A stretch of DNA of 64,000 nt from Phoenix dactylifera (taxonomy: Eukaryota > Streptophyta > Magnoliopsida > Arecales > Arecaceae): positions 5,211,154-5,275,153 of the forward strand of contig NC_052407.1 of the NCBI RefSeq assembly GCF_009389715.1, in the 5' to 3' direction. The translations under genes and the position numbers were made by a program. The notes under the pieces were generated by a model. That model saw only the letters and a program-made list of their open reading frames with translations, was not told the DNA's origin and made no database searches. Below are positions 21,399-32,125 of this stretch, one piece after another; the first letter of the stretch is position 1, and every line of letters begins with the position of its first letter.

Positions 21399-24028
21399 TG
21401 TAAACCCCAGACCAGATGGACCGGCATGGACCAAAGTCGGCGGTCCATCTGGTGATTTCGGGAATAAGGCGGTGGAGAACGGCAGTTGTTGAGGCAGTTA
21501 AAACTGCCTAACAGCCGCGGTCCCCCACCCCTCCGAGCTGGATGAGGAGCTACAAAAGCCCATGGAGTCACAAAGAACTCCATCGACCACCTCTTACCTC
21601 CCTACTCACCTTCTTTCTTCTGTGCAAGGAGCCGGACCGAGAGCAGTAGCGCCGGAGGAGGGAGAATTTCCAGCGCGTCATCGCACTGCGCTGCCGGAGC
21701 AAACACAGCAGCTCGCCGGAATGCCTCACAGCTCCTCGGAGCTAGGTAAACCCTTAACTCATTGCCCCATTCATGATCTACATGCTATTAGGTTAGATCT
21801 ATTCTAGCTAGGTGATGATTAACAGAGGAATCGGGGTGGGAAGAAGATGAAGAGGAGGGAGGATAAAGGTCTATGCAATGATCGACTGTGATCCGACATT
21901 GGCCGAGGACCTTTCTCCTTCATCCGATGGTGGCTTCCCCTTTTCATTAAAACCCTAGATCTAAAAATCCAAAGATGAACCTACCTCTCGATTCATGGGG
22001 AGGATCCTCGACTCGTGCAAGTTCGGTTTCTATGGGTGGAACCGGCTTGATCTAGATCGGAGGTGGTCGGAGCAGACGAGCCGAAGGGGGATCTTCCCGT
22101 TGTGGCCGTCGTGACACCGTTGGGTCGACCGCAGGTGTCAACGTGCACCACCGGCTTCGGCCGGTTCTGCCGCTCCGCGACGGATGGCCGTGCTCCATCT
22201 CCTTCGCCGGAGGTGGAGGAGGAGAGCTCCCGGTTGGGCCGTGGCTGCTGCAGGTGGAACCACGGCTGCCGCCGGTGCCGCCAGTTGGTCGCAGCACCGC
22301 CGGCTTCGGGTTGGCCTCCTCCCGAGTGCCTCCCGAGCGCCTCCCGAGCTTGCCTCCTGGTTTCATGGGAGAAGAGGAGAATAGGAAGAGAAGCTCGGGA
22401 AGGGAAGAAGAAAGAAAGGAAGAGAAGGTTCGGGAAGGGAGGAGAAGAAAGAAAAAGGAAAAGAAGAAAGAAAAGAAAAAGAAAAGAAAAAAAAGGAAAA
22501 GAAGAAAAGAAAAGAAAAATAAAAGAAAAATAAAAAAGTTCGGTGGGCTGAATTGGGCCTGATTTCGGGTTGGGCTTCAAATAAGTCTAGTTTTAAGAGG
22601 CCGAGATCGGGCTAGGCCCTGGTCTGAGTCCAATGATCTTAAACCCAAAAATTGGGTTAGATCTCAACCAGTATGTAATTGATCCAGATCTGAACCAAAA
22701 TTGGGTCAGATCTGAACCAGTATGCAGTTGACCCAAACCTGAACCAAACTTGGTCAGACCTGAACCAGAAACTTGGGTCAGACCTGAACCAGAAAATTGT
22801 TAGACCAAAATCAGAGCTTGGGTCAGACCCAAATCGAGGAATTGAATAGACCTAAATCAGAAATTGACCTAGGTTAGAGACCTAAGAATGAAATTGAGTC
22901 CTATAGATGGATTGTAAACTGGGTAATTAAGAAAGATGGTAATTAAATGAAGTCGAATGTGTGATTAACAAGTAATTTAATGAAGTTGTTAGGTAATTGA
23001 AGAATTGGCACTCAAACCTACGGTTGGTGGGCAAACTAAGGTAAGTAACCCTGATATAATCTTATGGTTAATTCAAATACTTGTGACTACTCGATTATGA
23101 AATTGTATATGGTTATTTATGTTTTCATAAAATTAGGATCAAGCATGTGTTAGCAAATGATTACATGATTTTGGCTAAATAGCATCCATCATGATTATTA
23201 TTATATTATGTACACATGATTATGATGTTGTAGAAAGATGCATAGAAAAATAAAGTTTTCAGCATGATCATGAATTTTATTCAGCATGATGCCATTATTC
23301 ACTTTCCAATGTATCTATGAGAAAATATTTATGAAAAGCATGATATGTTTTAAAGAACTCTCAGATTGCTATGCACGACCCTCGCCAGTGGGTAACAGTA
23401 ACTAGGCATACGACCCCAGCCAGTGGGTAAAAATAACTTGGCTTTACGACCCCCGCCAGTGGGTAATAGTAACTGGAAGATGACCCTGCAGTGGTAAAGG
23501 CCTTGCCGTGGAAATAAGAGCGGCCATAGCTACACTACCATCTGAGAGTATGGATTTCAAAGTATAGAATAATGGCAAAAGTATTACGATGCATAACCAT
23601 ATTTATGAAATTGCATGAATGGACTTGCATAGTTTGATTACTGGTTTGATTATAGAAATGCTTTCTTTATTAAAACTGTTTGTTCTTCAAATATTGCATT
23701 AGCATACAAAACACTATGCTTGATCCGATAAGATTATTCTTGTTTACTTACTGGGCTTTATAGCTCATACCATTTTAATTATGTCTTTACAGATGAATAG
23801 GAGATGCTAGGAACAAGGAGCGTAACATGCTCCAGGATTATGGGAAAGACAACTGTTAAATGTTGATATTGTTTCAAGAAGCTTTGTATGGATTTTAATA
23901 CCTGAACATTTAATGAATTTCATGAATATAGTTGTTTAGTAATTGAAGTTTTAAAGTGGCTGCGTGTTATTGTATGCTTAACTTGGCAATAACATGGCCG
24001 TGTCATGAACCGAATTTGGGGCGTGACA
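21399..24028 (+). mobile_element. Solo LTR, Tekay/Del-like Ty3/gypsy, 2.63 kb
   Basis: The element begins TGTAAACCCCAG and ends TTTGGGGCGTGACA, with a perfect 5-bp target duplication AGGGT (21394-21398 and 24029-24033). No primer binding site follows the right end, so it is a solo LTR. Inside are a GC-rich stretch (22.05-22.37 kb), a long purine tract (22.38-22.54 kb), repeated CAGATCTGAACC words (22.68-22.85 kb) and a minisatellite (23371-23500). The same GGGGCGTGACA end marks the minus-strand LTRs at 54.9 and 57.1 kb. The longest open frames in the block are products of its composition, not genes. Confidence 0.78.
23371..23500 (+). repeat. 37-bp minisatellite inside the Tekay-like solo LTR
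   Basis: Three to four direct copies of about 37 bp share the core ACGACCCCAGCCAGTGGGTA followed by an AxTAACT word. Confidence 0.8.
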
Positions 24029-24033
24029 AGGGT

Positions 24034-24934
24034 GAGGTGGACTCTGCTCAGGAGTTTGTGTTATATAGGTAGAGATGATTTATGAAACTAGGTAACAATT
24101 TTGAGTTGCATGGTTGTTTATTAGAGCAGTACTAAAAGTGGCCTGGCAGCAACAGATATGAGATGAAACACAAGGGCATGACGCAGTGGGCGATCAAAAT
24201 ACTCATATCAGCCGACATACAAATTGCTATAAGGCAATCAGAGCATTGCTCACAAAAAAGCTTCTGGGAATTCACATGAATGTGAAAGGGTTTGGCCTTA
24301 CTGCATCCTCTCGATTTATATTTCATGTACTAACAAGCACTGGCTTTCACTCCATAATGAGTGGTTCCTGTTGCAGCTTAAGGGACCCATGAAGAGAGTG
24401 CTTCTTGACAAATGCAGCACAAGCAATATAGCACAAAGCACACTTTCTTTCCACAGAAGGCAGTCATTAACTAATTGCCAAACCAATAGAACAAAGTATT
24501 GGAAATGACGATGAACGAAGTGAAAATATGAATTTGGAAATGTAAATGCTTGTTTCGAGTATCCAATCCATTTAGATTGGTCAGGCTGTCTCTGATTGTC
24601 ATCTATCAAATTAAATTATGCATGTTAACCAGTCTCTTGAGGGAAGCTAATGCTTGCATTTTTCTAGAAGCTAGTGGCAGTGTTCTGCGAAAGAGTTAAA
24701 ACCACAGATTTTGATCACCAGTGGAATGAAAAGTGACAGGATGATGGTTACTTGTGTGTTGCAGCAGAGAGATGTTATATAGTTTGGAGCCTGCTTCATA
24801 ATTGTGACTTCACTTGGCAGTGTTCTTATAGTCTGCTTATAGTATACCTCGTTGATTTCGATCGGATGGTTCATTGCATGGAGCCTTCTGAATTGTTTCA
24901 AGTACTATTCAGTATTTTCCCTCATGCTATTTAG
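24034..24934. other. Gene-free stretch
   Basis: No coding region recognised; several short open frames overlap on both strands with no family features. It lies between the solo LTR and a MITE and could be intron. Confidence 0.35.
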
Positions 24935-25239
24935 AGCTTGTTTGGACGATTGGGCTGAAAATCCTATAACATTCATGGGTTGAGCTAGTACAACCAGAAA
25001 AATCAAAGGATTACAAACTGCACTAGACCTATATTCCTAAATATCTAGGAGTAGCTTTTGAGTGGCCCAGCTCGAATCTCATAGAGAGAAAAATAGGGCC
25101 GGCCCACTTCAAATCTACTTTCGGGTAATTATGAATATAGGCCTAACTCAGTCTGCAAATTGCAATCATATAATTTTGCTGGCTGTACTGGCCTAACCCA
25201 TGGATTTTATAAAATTTTCAACCTAATCATCCAAATATT
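24935..25239. mobile_element. MITE with long terminal inverted repeats
   Basis: The left end (TTTGGACGATTGGGCTGAAA, continuing with a CATGGGTTG word) matches the right end read in reverse (TTTGGATGATTAGGTTGAAA, continuing with CCATGGGTTAGG). The inverted similarity runs over about 45 bp. Both sides carry TAG (24932-24934 and 25240-25242). It lies 240 bp upstream of the Ty3 element. Confidence 0.55.
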
Positions 25240-25478
25240 TAGTGATACATTTGGAACAGATATATATACTCCTTTTTTCTATATTTGGTCTTAGCGTCCT
25301 TGCTAGGTCATTGTAGATAGCTGCAGGCTTTCCCGGACTCCCTTTGGCTGCTTCCTCATGATATTTCCTTGTTGAAGCCATATCCAGGACCACCTGTTAT
25401 ATTCTTTAAAATAGGCAGTACGTGGTAATCTTTTTATCCATTTTTCTCTCGCTGGTGTATTTTTACAAATTATTTTTC

Positions 25479-25921
25479 TGATGCAGGTGCATGAACATCA
25501 GACAACTTGCATACCATTTTCAGAGTATTAAATGGCCGAATTTAGAAAAGTTATTAACATAAAGGTTTCAAGTCTCTTTCTCTTCTTTCCAACAAGCCTA
25601 AGAACATTAAAATCCGAGTTATGGTTGGAAAGTTATAGGTATTTCAAGAGGCAGGTGTCTTTTGACCTTTTAAATTCCCTAAGAGAATTTAGTTGGTTTT
25701 GATGTCTTTTATTGTGTGAGTTACCCATATTAAGGTGACTTTTGATCTTTCATTTTCTTTTGTCTTTTCATGTTACCCATGACTTGCCTATAAATAGTCA
25801 TGAATTGTAATGAGAAGGCATCCAAGTTTTTGAATGAAAGTTATCTTCCTCCTTGCACAAGAAATTGTTCTTGTCTTTTCTTCCACTTCCATTGGATTGC
25901 AAATTGATCCAAGCGGTATCA
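25479..25921 (+). repeat. 5' LTR of the Ty3 element
   Basis: 443 bp, TGATGCAGG to GCGGTATCA. A TATAAATA promoter box lies at 25789-25796, giving a predicted transcript start near 25.82 kb and an R-U5 region of about 100 bp. An identical-length copy closes the element. Confidence 0.95.
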
Positions 25922-25923
25922 AG

Positions 25924-25935
25924 TGGTACCAGAGC
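25924..25935 (+). other. Primer binding site of the Ty3 element
   Basis: TGGTACCAGAGC, two bases after the 5' LTR, matches the usual initiator-tRNA-Met site TGGTATCAGAGC with one change. It would prime minus-strand DNA synthesis. Confidence 0.85.
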
Positions 25936-26014
25936 GAGGTTATCATCTCTTGACGTTTCGAGAGGAATCCTATCGCATTTCTCGTGGTGGTGTTGACGCA
26001 AGCTTCAACCAACC

Positions 26015-29000
26015 ATGGCAAGCCGAGGCAACCAAAGTCGTTCTAGCGATGAAGAACCTCGTAGAGAGCGAGATCTTCGCGACATAGAGAATGATGAGTT
26101 GCGGCGGCAAGTCCAAAATCTTACCGAAAGGTTGGCTCGTTATGAGCAAAACCCGAGTGAAGAGGAGGGCGGCACCACTGAAGAAGATCGCAACACCTTC
26201 CGTGACCAAAGTTTACGTCGTGGTAGGAGGAGCAACTCTTCTTCATCTCACCAACATCGTCATCAATTTCGATTTCCAGACATCAGGGTAGACATTCCTG
26301 AGTTTGAAGGAAAAATGCAACCCGACATCTTTTTAGATTGGCTTAACACTGTTGAGCGGATTTTTGACTACAAAGAGGTCCCCGATGAGCTTAAAGTGAA
26401 GATTGTAGCCATCAAGCTTCGAAAGCATGCATCAATATGGTGGGAGCGCCTCAAGTTGCAAAGAGCAAAGGAGGGCAAAACCAAGATTCGTACTTGGGAG
26501 AAAATGAAGAAAGAGCTTCGCAAAAAGTACCTTCCCGAAAATTACCTTCAAGATGCATTTCTCACTATGTATCAATTCACTCAAGGAATGCGAACCGTGG
26601 AGGAGTACACTGAAGAGTTCGACAATCTTATGGTTCGTTGTGGTGTAGCGGAGCCCGAAGAGCAAACAATAGCTCGTTACCTTAGCGGATTAAGGCGTGA
26701 CATCCATGATATGGTACACCTCCATTCTTTCATTTCTCTTAATGATGTTATTAAACTTGCTACTAAGGTGGAACGCCAACTTCAACAACGGCGAGAAAAA
26801 GGTTTAACAAATGCTCCTGGAGGCCGAAATTTCAAGCGTGAGGGCATTCCTAACCGGGGGAGTGCATCGCAATCTCATTCATCTTCTACATCTAAGCCAA
26901 CCACGATGGTGAAAAAAGATGCTTCATCTTCTTCTCGGCCAACATCATCTCGACCTCAATGTTTCAAGTGTTCTGGCTATGGGCACATTGCTTCTGAGTG
27001 TCCAAATAGAAGAGTGGTTTCTCTTGCCGAAGAAGGTGATAGTGAAGAAAATGAGTCAGACTCTATATATGATGAAATTGAAGGAGACATCACATATAGT
27101 GATCATGGTGAAGCTCTTGTGGTCCGTCGAACCCTGAATTCAATACGAAGCGAAGATGATCACATGTGGCTCCGGCACAACATCTTTCATACTCGATGTA
27201 CGGCTCATGGCAAAATTTGCAATGTTATTATCGATGGAGGAAGTTGCGAGAATTGCGTCTCAATGGAGATGGTGGAAAAGTTGAAACTCAAGACAAAACC
27301 TCACCACCACCCATATTCTCTTTCTTGGCTCAAGAAAGGAAATGAGGTAAAAATTTCCCAACGTTGCCTTGTTCAATTTTCAATTGGGAAAAATTACCGT
27401 GATGAAATATGGTGTGACGTGGTTCCTATGGATGCTTGCCATTTACTTTTGGGGAGGCCATGGTTATTTGATAGAAGGGTTGTTCATGATGGATACAAAA
27501 ATACTTATGCATTCTTGAAGGATGGTGTCAAAATAACCCTTGGGCCTTCAAAAATGGACAACACACCCAAACCCATTAAGGGAGAGGGAAGTACCTTTTT
27601 GTCCATGGCAGAGTTTGAAGTTGAAATTCGAGAAGCCTCCCAAGCATATGCTCTTATAGTGGTGGAATCTAATCCGGAGGACAATTTATTGCCACCCAAG
27701 ATTACTTCTTTTTTGCAGGAATTCCGAGATGTGACTCCCGATGAAATTCCTTCTGGTCTTCCACCAATGAGAGAAATTCAACATTGCATTGATCTTATGC
27801 CAGGTGCAACTTTACCAAACAAGGCGGCATATAGAATGAGTCCCAAGGAGCATGAAGAATTGCAAAGACAAGTGAACGAGTTGGTGGCCAAAGGCTTGGT
27901 ACGTGAAAGCATGAGTCCATGTGCGGTTCCTGCCTTACTTGTCCCCAAAAAGGATGGAACATGGCGCATGTGTATTGATAGCCGAGCTGTTAACAAGATC
28001 ACCATCAAATACCGTTTTCCTATCCCTCGGCTAGACGACATGTTAGATCAACTTGCCGGCGCTTGCATCTTCTCCAAGCTTGATCTTCGAAGTGGCTATC
28101 ATCAAATTTGCATGAGACCGGGTGACGAATGGAAGACGGCATTCAAGACAAGAGATGGACTATATGAATGGCTTGTGATGCCATTTGGGCTCTCTAATGC
28201 ACCAAGCACATTCATGCGCCTCATGAATCAAATCTTCAAGCCTTATATAGGTAAATTTGTCGTTGTTTACTTTGACGACATTTTGGTCTATAGCAGGGAT
28301 CAAGAGCAACACTTGGAGCATCTTAGACAAATTTTTATGACGTTGCGAAAGGAGAAGCTCTATGTCAACCTTCGCAAATGCGACTTCTTGACCGATAGCC
28401 TAATATTTTTGGGTTATATGGTCACCGCCAACGGCATCAAAGTTGATCCTAAGAAGATTGAAGCTATCTCTAGTTGGCCGGTACCTCGTACCATTCACGA
28501 GATCCGGAGCTTTCATGGGTTGGCCACATTTTATCGAAGGTTTATACGACATTTTAGTTCTATTATGGCCCCCATCACAAATTGTTTGAAAGGTGGATCC
28601 TATCAATGGACTATGGAGGCTCAAGAAAGTTTTGAGAAGCTTAAGGTATTAATGACAACGGCCCCTATCCTTGCCTTGCCAGATTTTGAAAAAGTTTTCG
28701 AGGTGGATTGTGATGCCTCTAATGTGGGCATTGGCGCAGTGCTTAGTCAAGAAGGACGCCCTATTGCCTTCTTTAGTGCCAAACTTGGAGATGGGCGAAA
28801 GAACTATTCAACATATGATAAAGAATTTTATGCTATTGTTGAGGCTCTTCGTCATTGGCGGCACTATCTTGTGACTAAGGAATTTGTTCTCTACTCCGAT
28901 CATGAAGCCTTGCGATTCCTCAATACTCAACACAAGCTTAGTGCAAGGCATGCCAAGTGGATTGAATTTTTGCAATCTTTTACCTTCACCATCCGTCATA

Positions 29001-30319
29001 AAGCCGGAAGTCTCAATCAAGTTGCGGATGCTCTTAGTCGAAGACATGCTTTGTTGTCAACCCTGGAGATTAAGGTAATCGGTTTTGATTTCATCAAAGA
29101 TCTCTATTCTAATGATGATTATTTTGGCGAGATTTGGGCTCGATGCAGTGATGCTCCTCATGAAGATTATTCAATTCAAGAAGGTTACTTATTTAAAGGT
29201 AACCAATTATGTATTCCTAATTGCTCTCTTCGCCAAGCAATCATCAAAGAAGCCCATAATGGAGGACTTGGAGGACACTTTGGCCGAGACAAGACTTTAA
29301 TCCTTGTGAAAGAAAATTTCTTTTGGCCGAAGATGAGAAAGGATGTAGAGAGACATGTCAACTTATGTCGAACATGCCATATTGCCAAAAGCCGAGCTCA
29401 AAACACCGGCCTTTATACTCCTCTTCCTATACCTCAAGCTCCATGGGAGGATGTAAGTATTGATTTCGTTCTTGGTCTTCCTCGCACTCAACGTGGAAAG
29501 GATTTGATCATGGTGATTGTTGATCGATTCTCTAAAATGGCACATTTTGTACCTTGCGAGAAGACCTATGATGCATCTAAAATTGCTGATCTTTATTTTC
29601 GAGAGATTGTCAAACTTCATGGCATTCCAAAGACTTTCACTTCGGACCGAGATTCAAAATTTGTAGGACACTTTTGGCGGACTTTATGGGCGAAATTGGG
29701 CACCAAACTTCAGTTCAGTTCTTCTCATCATCCACAAACCGATGGTCAAACGGAAGTGGTGAATCGAAGCCTTGGCAATCTTATTCGAAGTTATTTGGGC
29801 AATAACAAGAAGCAATGGGACTTAATTCTTCCTCAAGCGGAGTTTGCATACAACCGCTCAAGTAGTTCTACTACCGGTGCTAGTCCTTTTGAGATCGTCT
29901 ATGGGTGCAATCCTAATGGCCCCCTTGATCTAGCTCCCCTTCCTCATGTTGTTCGATTTAGCGGTGATGCAGAAGCAAGAGCTAATGAAATCAAAAAGAT
30001 GCATGAGCAAGTTCGATCCAAGATTGAGAAGAGCAATCAAAAGTTTAAGGAGAGAGCTGATAAGTATCGACGCTCGGCATCATTTAAAGAAGGCGACCTT
30101 GTATGGATTCATCTTCGTAAAGAACGATTTCCCCATGGAAGATATAGCAAATTACAAGATCGTGCTGATGGACCATTTCGAGTTCTTAAGCGTATTGGAG
30201 AAAATGCCTATCAAATTGAACTTCCTGATGACTATGGAGTTTCTGCTACCTTCAATATTTCTGATCTAATTCCATATCATGATAAAGAAGAGGCATTGGA
30301 CAACTCGAAGACGAGTTGA
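26015..30319 (+). CDS. Gag-pol polyprotein of the Ty3 element, 1434 aa, intact
   Basis: Order of domains: coiled-coil N-terminus (22-45), retrotransposon gag core (about 90-255), zinc knuckle C316-x2-C319-x4-H324-x4-C329, aspartic protease around D407 in IIDGGS, reverse transcriptase (about 610-800) with D690 and YFDD at 752-755, RNase H with D898, E937, D962 and D1005, integrase zinc finger (H1081, H1088, C1118, C1121), integrase core D1150, D1211 and E1247 (D-x35-E), and a GPF module at 1386-1388. All catalytic residues are present. The protein ends 46 residues after GPF with no visible chromodomain or CR motif, unlike most chromoviruses. Gag and pol share one frame with no shift or stop between them. 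The ATG is the first in frame after the primer binding site. A host-genome mobile element, not a host gene. Confidence 0.96.
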   Translation: MASRGNQSRSSDEEPRRERDLRDIENDELRRQVQNLTERLARYEQNPSEEEGGTTEEDRNTFRDQSLRRGRRSNSSSSHQHRHQFRFPDIRVDIPEFEGKMQPDIFLDWLNTVERIFDYKEVPDELKVKIVAIKLRKHASIWWERLKLQRAKEGKTKIRTWEKMKKELRKKYLPENYLQDAFLTMYQFTQGMRTVEEYTEEFDNLMVRCGVAEPEEQTIARYLSGLRRDIHDMVHLHSFISLNDVIKLATKVERQLQQRREKGLTNAPGGRNFKREGIPNRGSASQSHSSSTSKPTTMVKKDASSSSRPTSSRPQCFKCSGYGHIASECPNRRVVSLAEEGDSEENESDSIYDEIEGDITYSDHGEALVVRRTLNSIRSEDDHMWLRHNIFHTRCTAHGKICNVIIDGGSCENCVSMEMVEKLKLKTKPHHHPYSLSWLKKGNEVKISQRCLVQFSIGKNYRDEIWCDVVPMDACHLLLGRPWLFDRRVVHDGYKNTYAFLKDGVKITLGPSKMDNTPKPIKGEGSTFLSMAEFEVEIREASQAYALIVVESNPEDNLLPPKITSFLQEFRDVTPDEIPSGLPPMREIQHCIDLMPGATLPNKAAYRMSPKEHEELQRQVNELVAKGLVRESMSPCAVPALLVPKKDGTWRMCIDSRAVNKITIKYRFPIPRLDDMLDQLAGACIFSKLDLRSGYHQICMRPGDEWKTAFKTRDGLYEWLVMPFGLSNAPSTFMRLMNQIFKPYIGKFVVVYFDDILVYSRDQEQHLEHLRQIFMTLRKEKLYVNLRKCDFLTDSLIFLGYMVTANGIKVDPKKIEAISSWPVPRTIHEIRSFHGLATFYRRFIRHFSSIMAPITNCLKGGSYQWTMEAQESFEKLKVLMTTAPILALPDFEKVFEVDCDASNVGIGAVLSQEGRPIAFFSAKLGDGRKNYSTYDKEFYAIVEALRHWRHYLVTKEFVLYSDHEALRFLNTQHKLSARHAKWIEFLQSFTFTIRHKAGSLNQVADALSRRHALLSTLEIKVIGFDFIKDLYSNDDYFGEIWARCSDAPHEDYSIQEGYLFKGNQLCIPNCSLRQAIIKEAHNGGLGGHFGRDKTLILVKENFFWPKMRKDVERHVNLCRTCHIAKSRAQNTGLYTPLPIPQAPWEDVSIDFVLGLPRTQRGKDLIMVIVDRFSKMAHFVPCEKTYDASKIADLYFREIVKLHGIPKTFTSDRDSKFVGHFWRTLWAKLGTKLQFSSSHHPQTDGQTEVVNRSLGNLIRSYLGNNKKQWDLILPQAEFAYNRSSSSTTGASPFEIVYGCNPNGPLDLAPLPHVVRFSGDAEARANEIKKMHEQVRSKIEKSNQKFKERADKYRRSASFKEGDLVWIHLRKERFPHGRYSKLQDRADGPFRVLKRIGENAYQIELPDDYGVSATFNISDLIPYHDKEEALDNSKTS

Positions 30320-30324
30320 GCTTC

Positions 30325-30337
30325 AACCGGGGGAGTA
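30325..30337 (+). other. Polypurine tract of the Ty3 element
   Basis: AACCGGGGGAGTA directly abuts the 3' LTR. This is where plus-strand DNA synthesis would be primed. Confidence 0.8.
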
Positions 30338-30780
30338 TGATGCAGGTGCATGAACATCAGACAACTTGCATGCCATTTTCAGAGTATTAAATGGCCGAAT
30401 TTAGAAAAGTTATTAACATAAAGGTTTCAGGTCTCTTTCTCTTCTTTCCAACAAGCCTAAGAACATTAAAATCCGAGTTATGGTTGGAAAGTTATAGGTA
30501 TTTCAAGAGGCAGGTGTCTTTTGACCTTTTAAATTCCCTAAGAGAATATAGTTGGTTTTGATGTCTTTTATTGTGTGAGTTACCCATATTAAGGTGACTT
30601 TTGATCTTTCATTTTCTTTTGTCTTTTCATGTTACCCATGACTTGCCTATAAATAGTCATGAATTGTAATGAGAAGGCATCCAAGTTTTTGAATGAAAGT
30701 TATCTTCCTCCTTGCACAAGAAATTGTTCTTGTCTTTTCTTCCACTTCCATTGGATTGCAAATTGATCCAAGCGGTATCA
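30338..30780 (+). repeat. 3' LTR of the Ty3 element
   Basis: 443 bp. It differs from the 5' LTR at three sites seen by eye (ATACC/ATGCC, CAAGTC/CAGGTC, ATTTAG/ATATAG). It is followed by the TTTTC target duplication. Confidence 0.95.
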
Positions 30781-30785
30781 TTTTC

Positions 30786-31374
30786 ATTCATCTTTCTTCA
30801 TTACTTTTTTTTTTTTTCCAATGAATTCATGGGTGTCTTTTTGATTGTTTACTTTCCTATATGCAATGTATGTGCATTTCTGAAATTATAAAGATAACAA
30901 AAGAGTTTCCATAAAAACAACATTGCATTATGTTAATAAAATAATCATCATTTCTTATCATGGGAGCCTACAACACAAAATCTTTTCGAGTATTAAAAAG
31001 AAAACAAAAAAACTGACTACTTACAGACAATCCTAATCGAGTAATGTCAACTCTTGTTTTGAAAATGATATCAGTGTTCATCTGTTAAAGAGGACAGACT
31101 CCTAAGATGAGAGAAATGAACATAGCAGATGATTGGAACAGAAGCAAAAGTTCGTCTGGCAATCAAATACAAATTGTTATCAAGCATTTGTTCAACATTT
31201 TAATCTTGCAAGCTTACTAGTCTCTGATTCACTCTTTTATTTATTTATCTATTTATTTTTTGGTTCAAAGGCAAAGTTGATTTGAATCTTTTAATAGCAC
31301 AATAACTCAACATCCTAGAGACTAACTGGTTTAGATTTCTTAATAATATGTTAATTACTTTGTATTTCTTTTAG
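30786..31374. other. Gene-free AT-rich stretch
   Basis: Nothing recognised; it ends at a strong splice-acceptor-like TTTCTTTTAG at 31374 and may be intron. Confidence 0.35.
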
Positions 31375-31519
31375 TTCATGTTGGACCACTGCCTTTGTTG
31401 TGATGAAGACCTCATGCTTCATATTCAAAACACAAGCACAAAAAGACATTGGCGAAGACTTCAATTGTTACCTTCCCTCTACCAAATAGAGAGGCTACCA
31501 GATGTGAAACTTCATGCAG
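31375..31519 (+). CDS. Isolated exon-like segment, unidentified
   Basis: A 145-bp segment lies between an acceptor-like TATTTCTTTTAG and a donor-like CAG|GTAATG, open in the frame that reads LDHCLCCDEDLMLHIQNT and on to DVKLHA. The borders and open frame suggest an exon, but no family is recognised and no neighbouring exon is certain. If real it could belong with the exon-like segments at 19.6-20.0 kb, which would place the TRIM, solo LTR and Ty3 element inside introns. Confidence 0.22.
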
Positions 31520-31839
31520 GTAATGCTCTTTTCTTTCTTTCTTTCATGTTTTCTCAAGCTAAATACAGATGGCTGTTCCTACTCATGATGTGATCATTTT
31601 GCCAACACCATTTGCAATTTCTGGATCAAGTGGCAGGTGTTTAGCAGGTCCTTCAATCAGTCCTCTTTTTTCTTTTTCTTTTTAATTTAATTTTAAGAGT
31701 TGAGCTATCTCCTGGAGCTATGAAAGTGGCTCCGTAATTATTAGTCAGGTGTTGATTTCAAAGCAATGGATTTGCTCAAGCCTCATTTAGGCCATGCACC
31801 CAGAAGAAGTTCATGCTCTTCTAAACATGTAGTTCTATT

Positions 31840-32125
31840 CAGGGTGGGACCCGCGGTGGTGGAGAGGCCACCCCCACTTCTTGCTTCGGGACATTTGGGC
31901 TATGTTGAGCGGTGGCGTGGCCTTCCAAGATAAGCATGCTTTCAGAGTGGCAAACAGGGCCATGGACTGAGTGGTTTCGTATGTGGCTAGCCATTTCGGA
32001 GGCATTTTATGGGTTGAAAAAGGGGAGCTGCCTAGAGCGCTTCAGAATTTATTGTTTTCTGACTTATTGGATGTATCCATACTAAAACTGTATGAATCAT
32101 CCGTTTCAGGGAAAAAAAAATGTAG
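31840..32125 (+). mobile_element. LINE 3' end (RNase H tail and A-rich end)
   Basis: Frames with stops read HAFRVANRAMD then VVSYVASHF and ILWVEKGELP, the C-terminal RNase H part of plant L1-like LINEs. A shared tail word (GGATGTATCCATACTAAAAC) follows, then an A9 run. Severely 5'-truncated and dead. Six other pieces of this kind lie in the window. Confidence 0.65.

Larger units (their letters stand above)
25479..30780 (+). mobile_element. Complete Ty3/gypsy retrotransposon (CRM/Galadriel-like chromovirus type)
   Basis: This is a 5302-bp element with two 443-bp LTRs, a tRNA-Met primer binding site, one intact gag-pol frame and a polypurine tract, flanked by a perfect 5-bp target duplication TTTTC (25474-25478 and 30781-30785). 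The LTRs differ at only three positions in my hand alignment (about 99.3% identical), and the coding frame has no stop or frameshift. The insertion is therefore recent and the copy may be autonomous. The reverse transcriptase block GDEWKTAFKTRDGLYEW resembles the CRM/Galadriel side of plant chromoviruses rather than Tekay or Reina; that placement is my inference. Confidence 0.95.

Noticed and set aside
21993-22580. Open frames up to 195 codons on both strands
   Set aside because: They lie inside a solo LTR with a perfect target duplication and arise from a GC-rich block followed by a purine tract; composition is Arg/Pro/Lys/Glu-rich with no domain.
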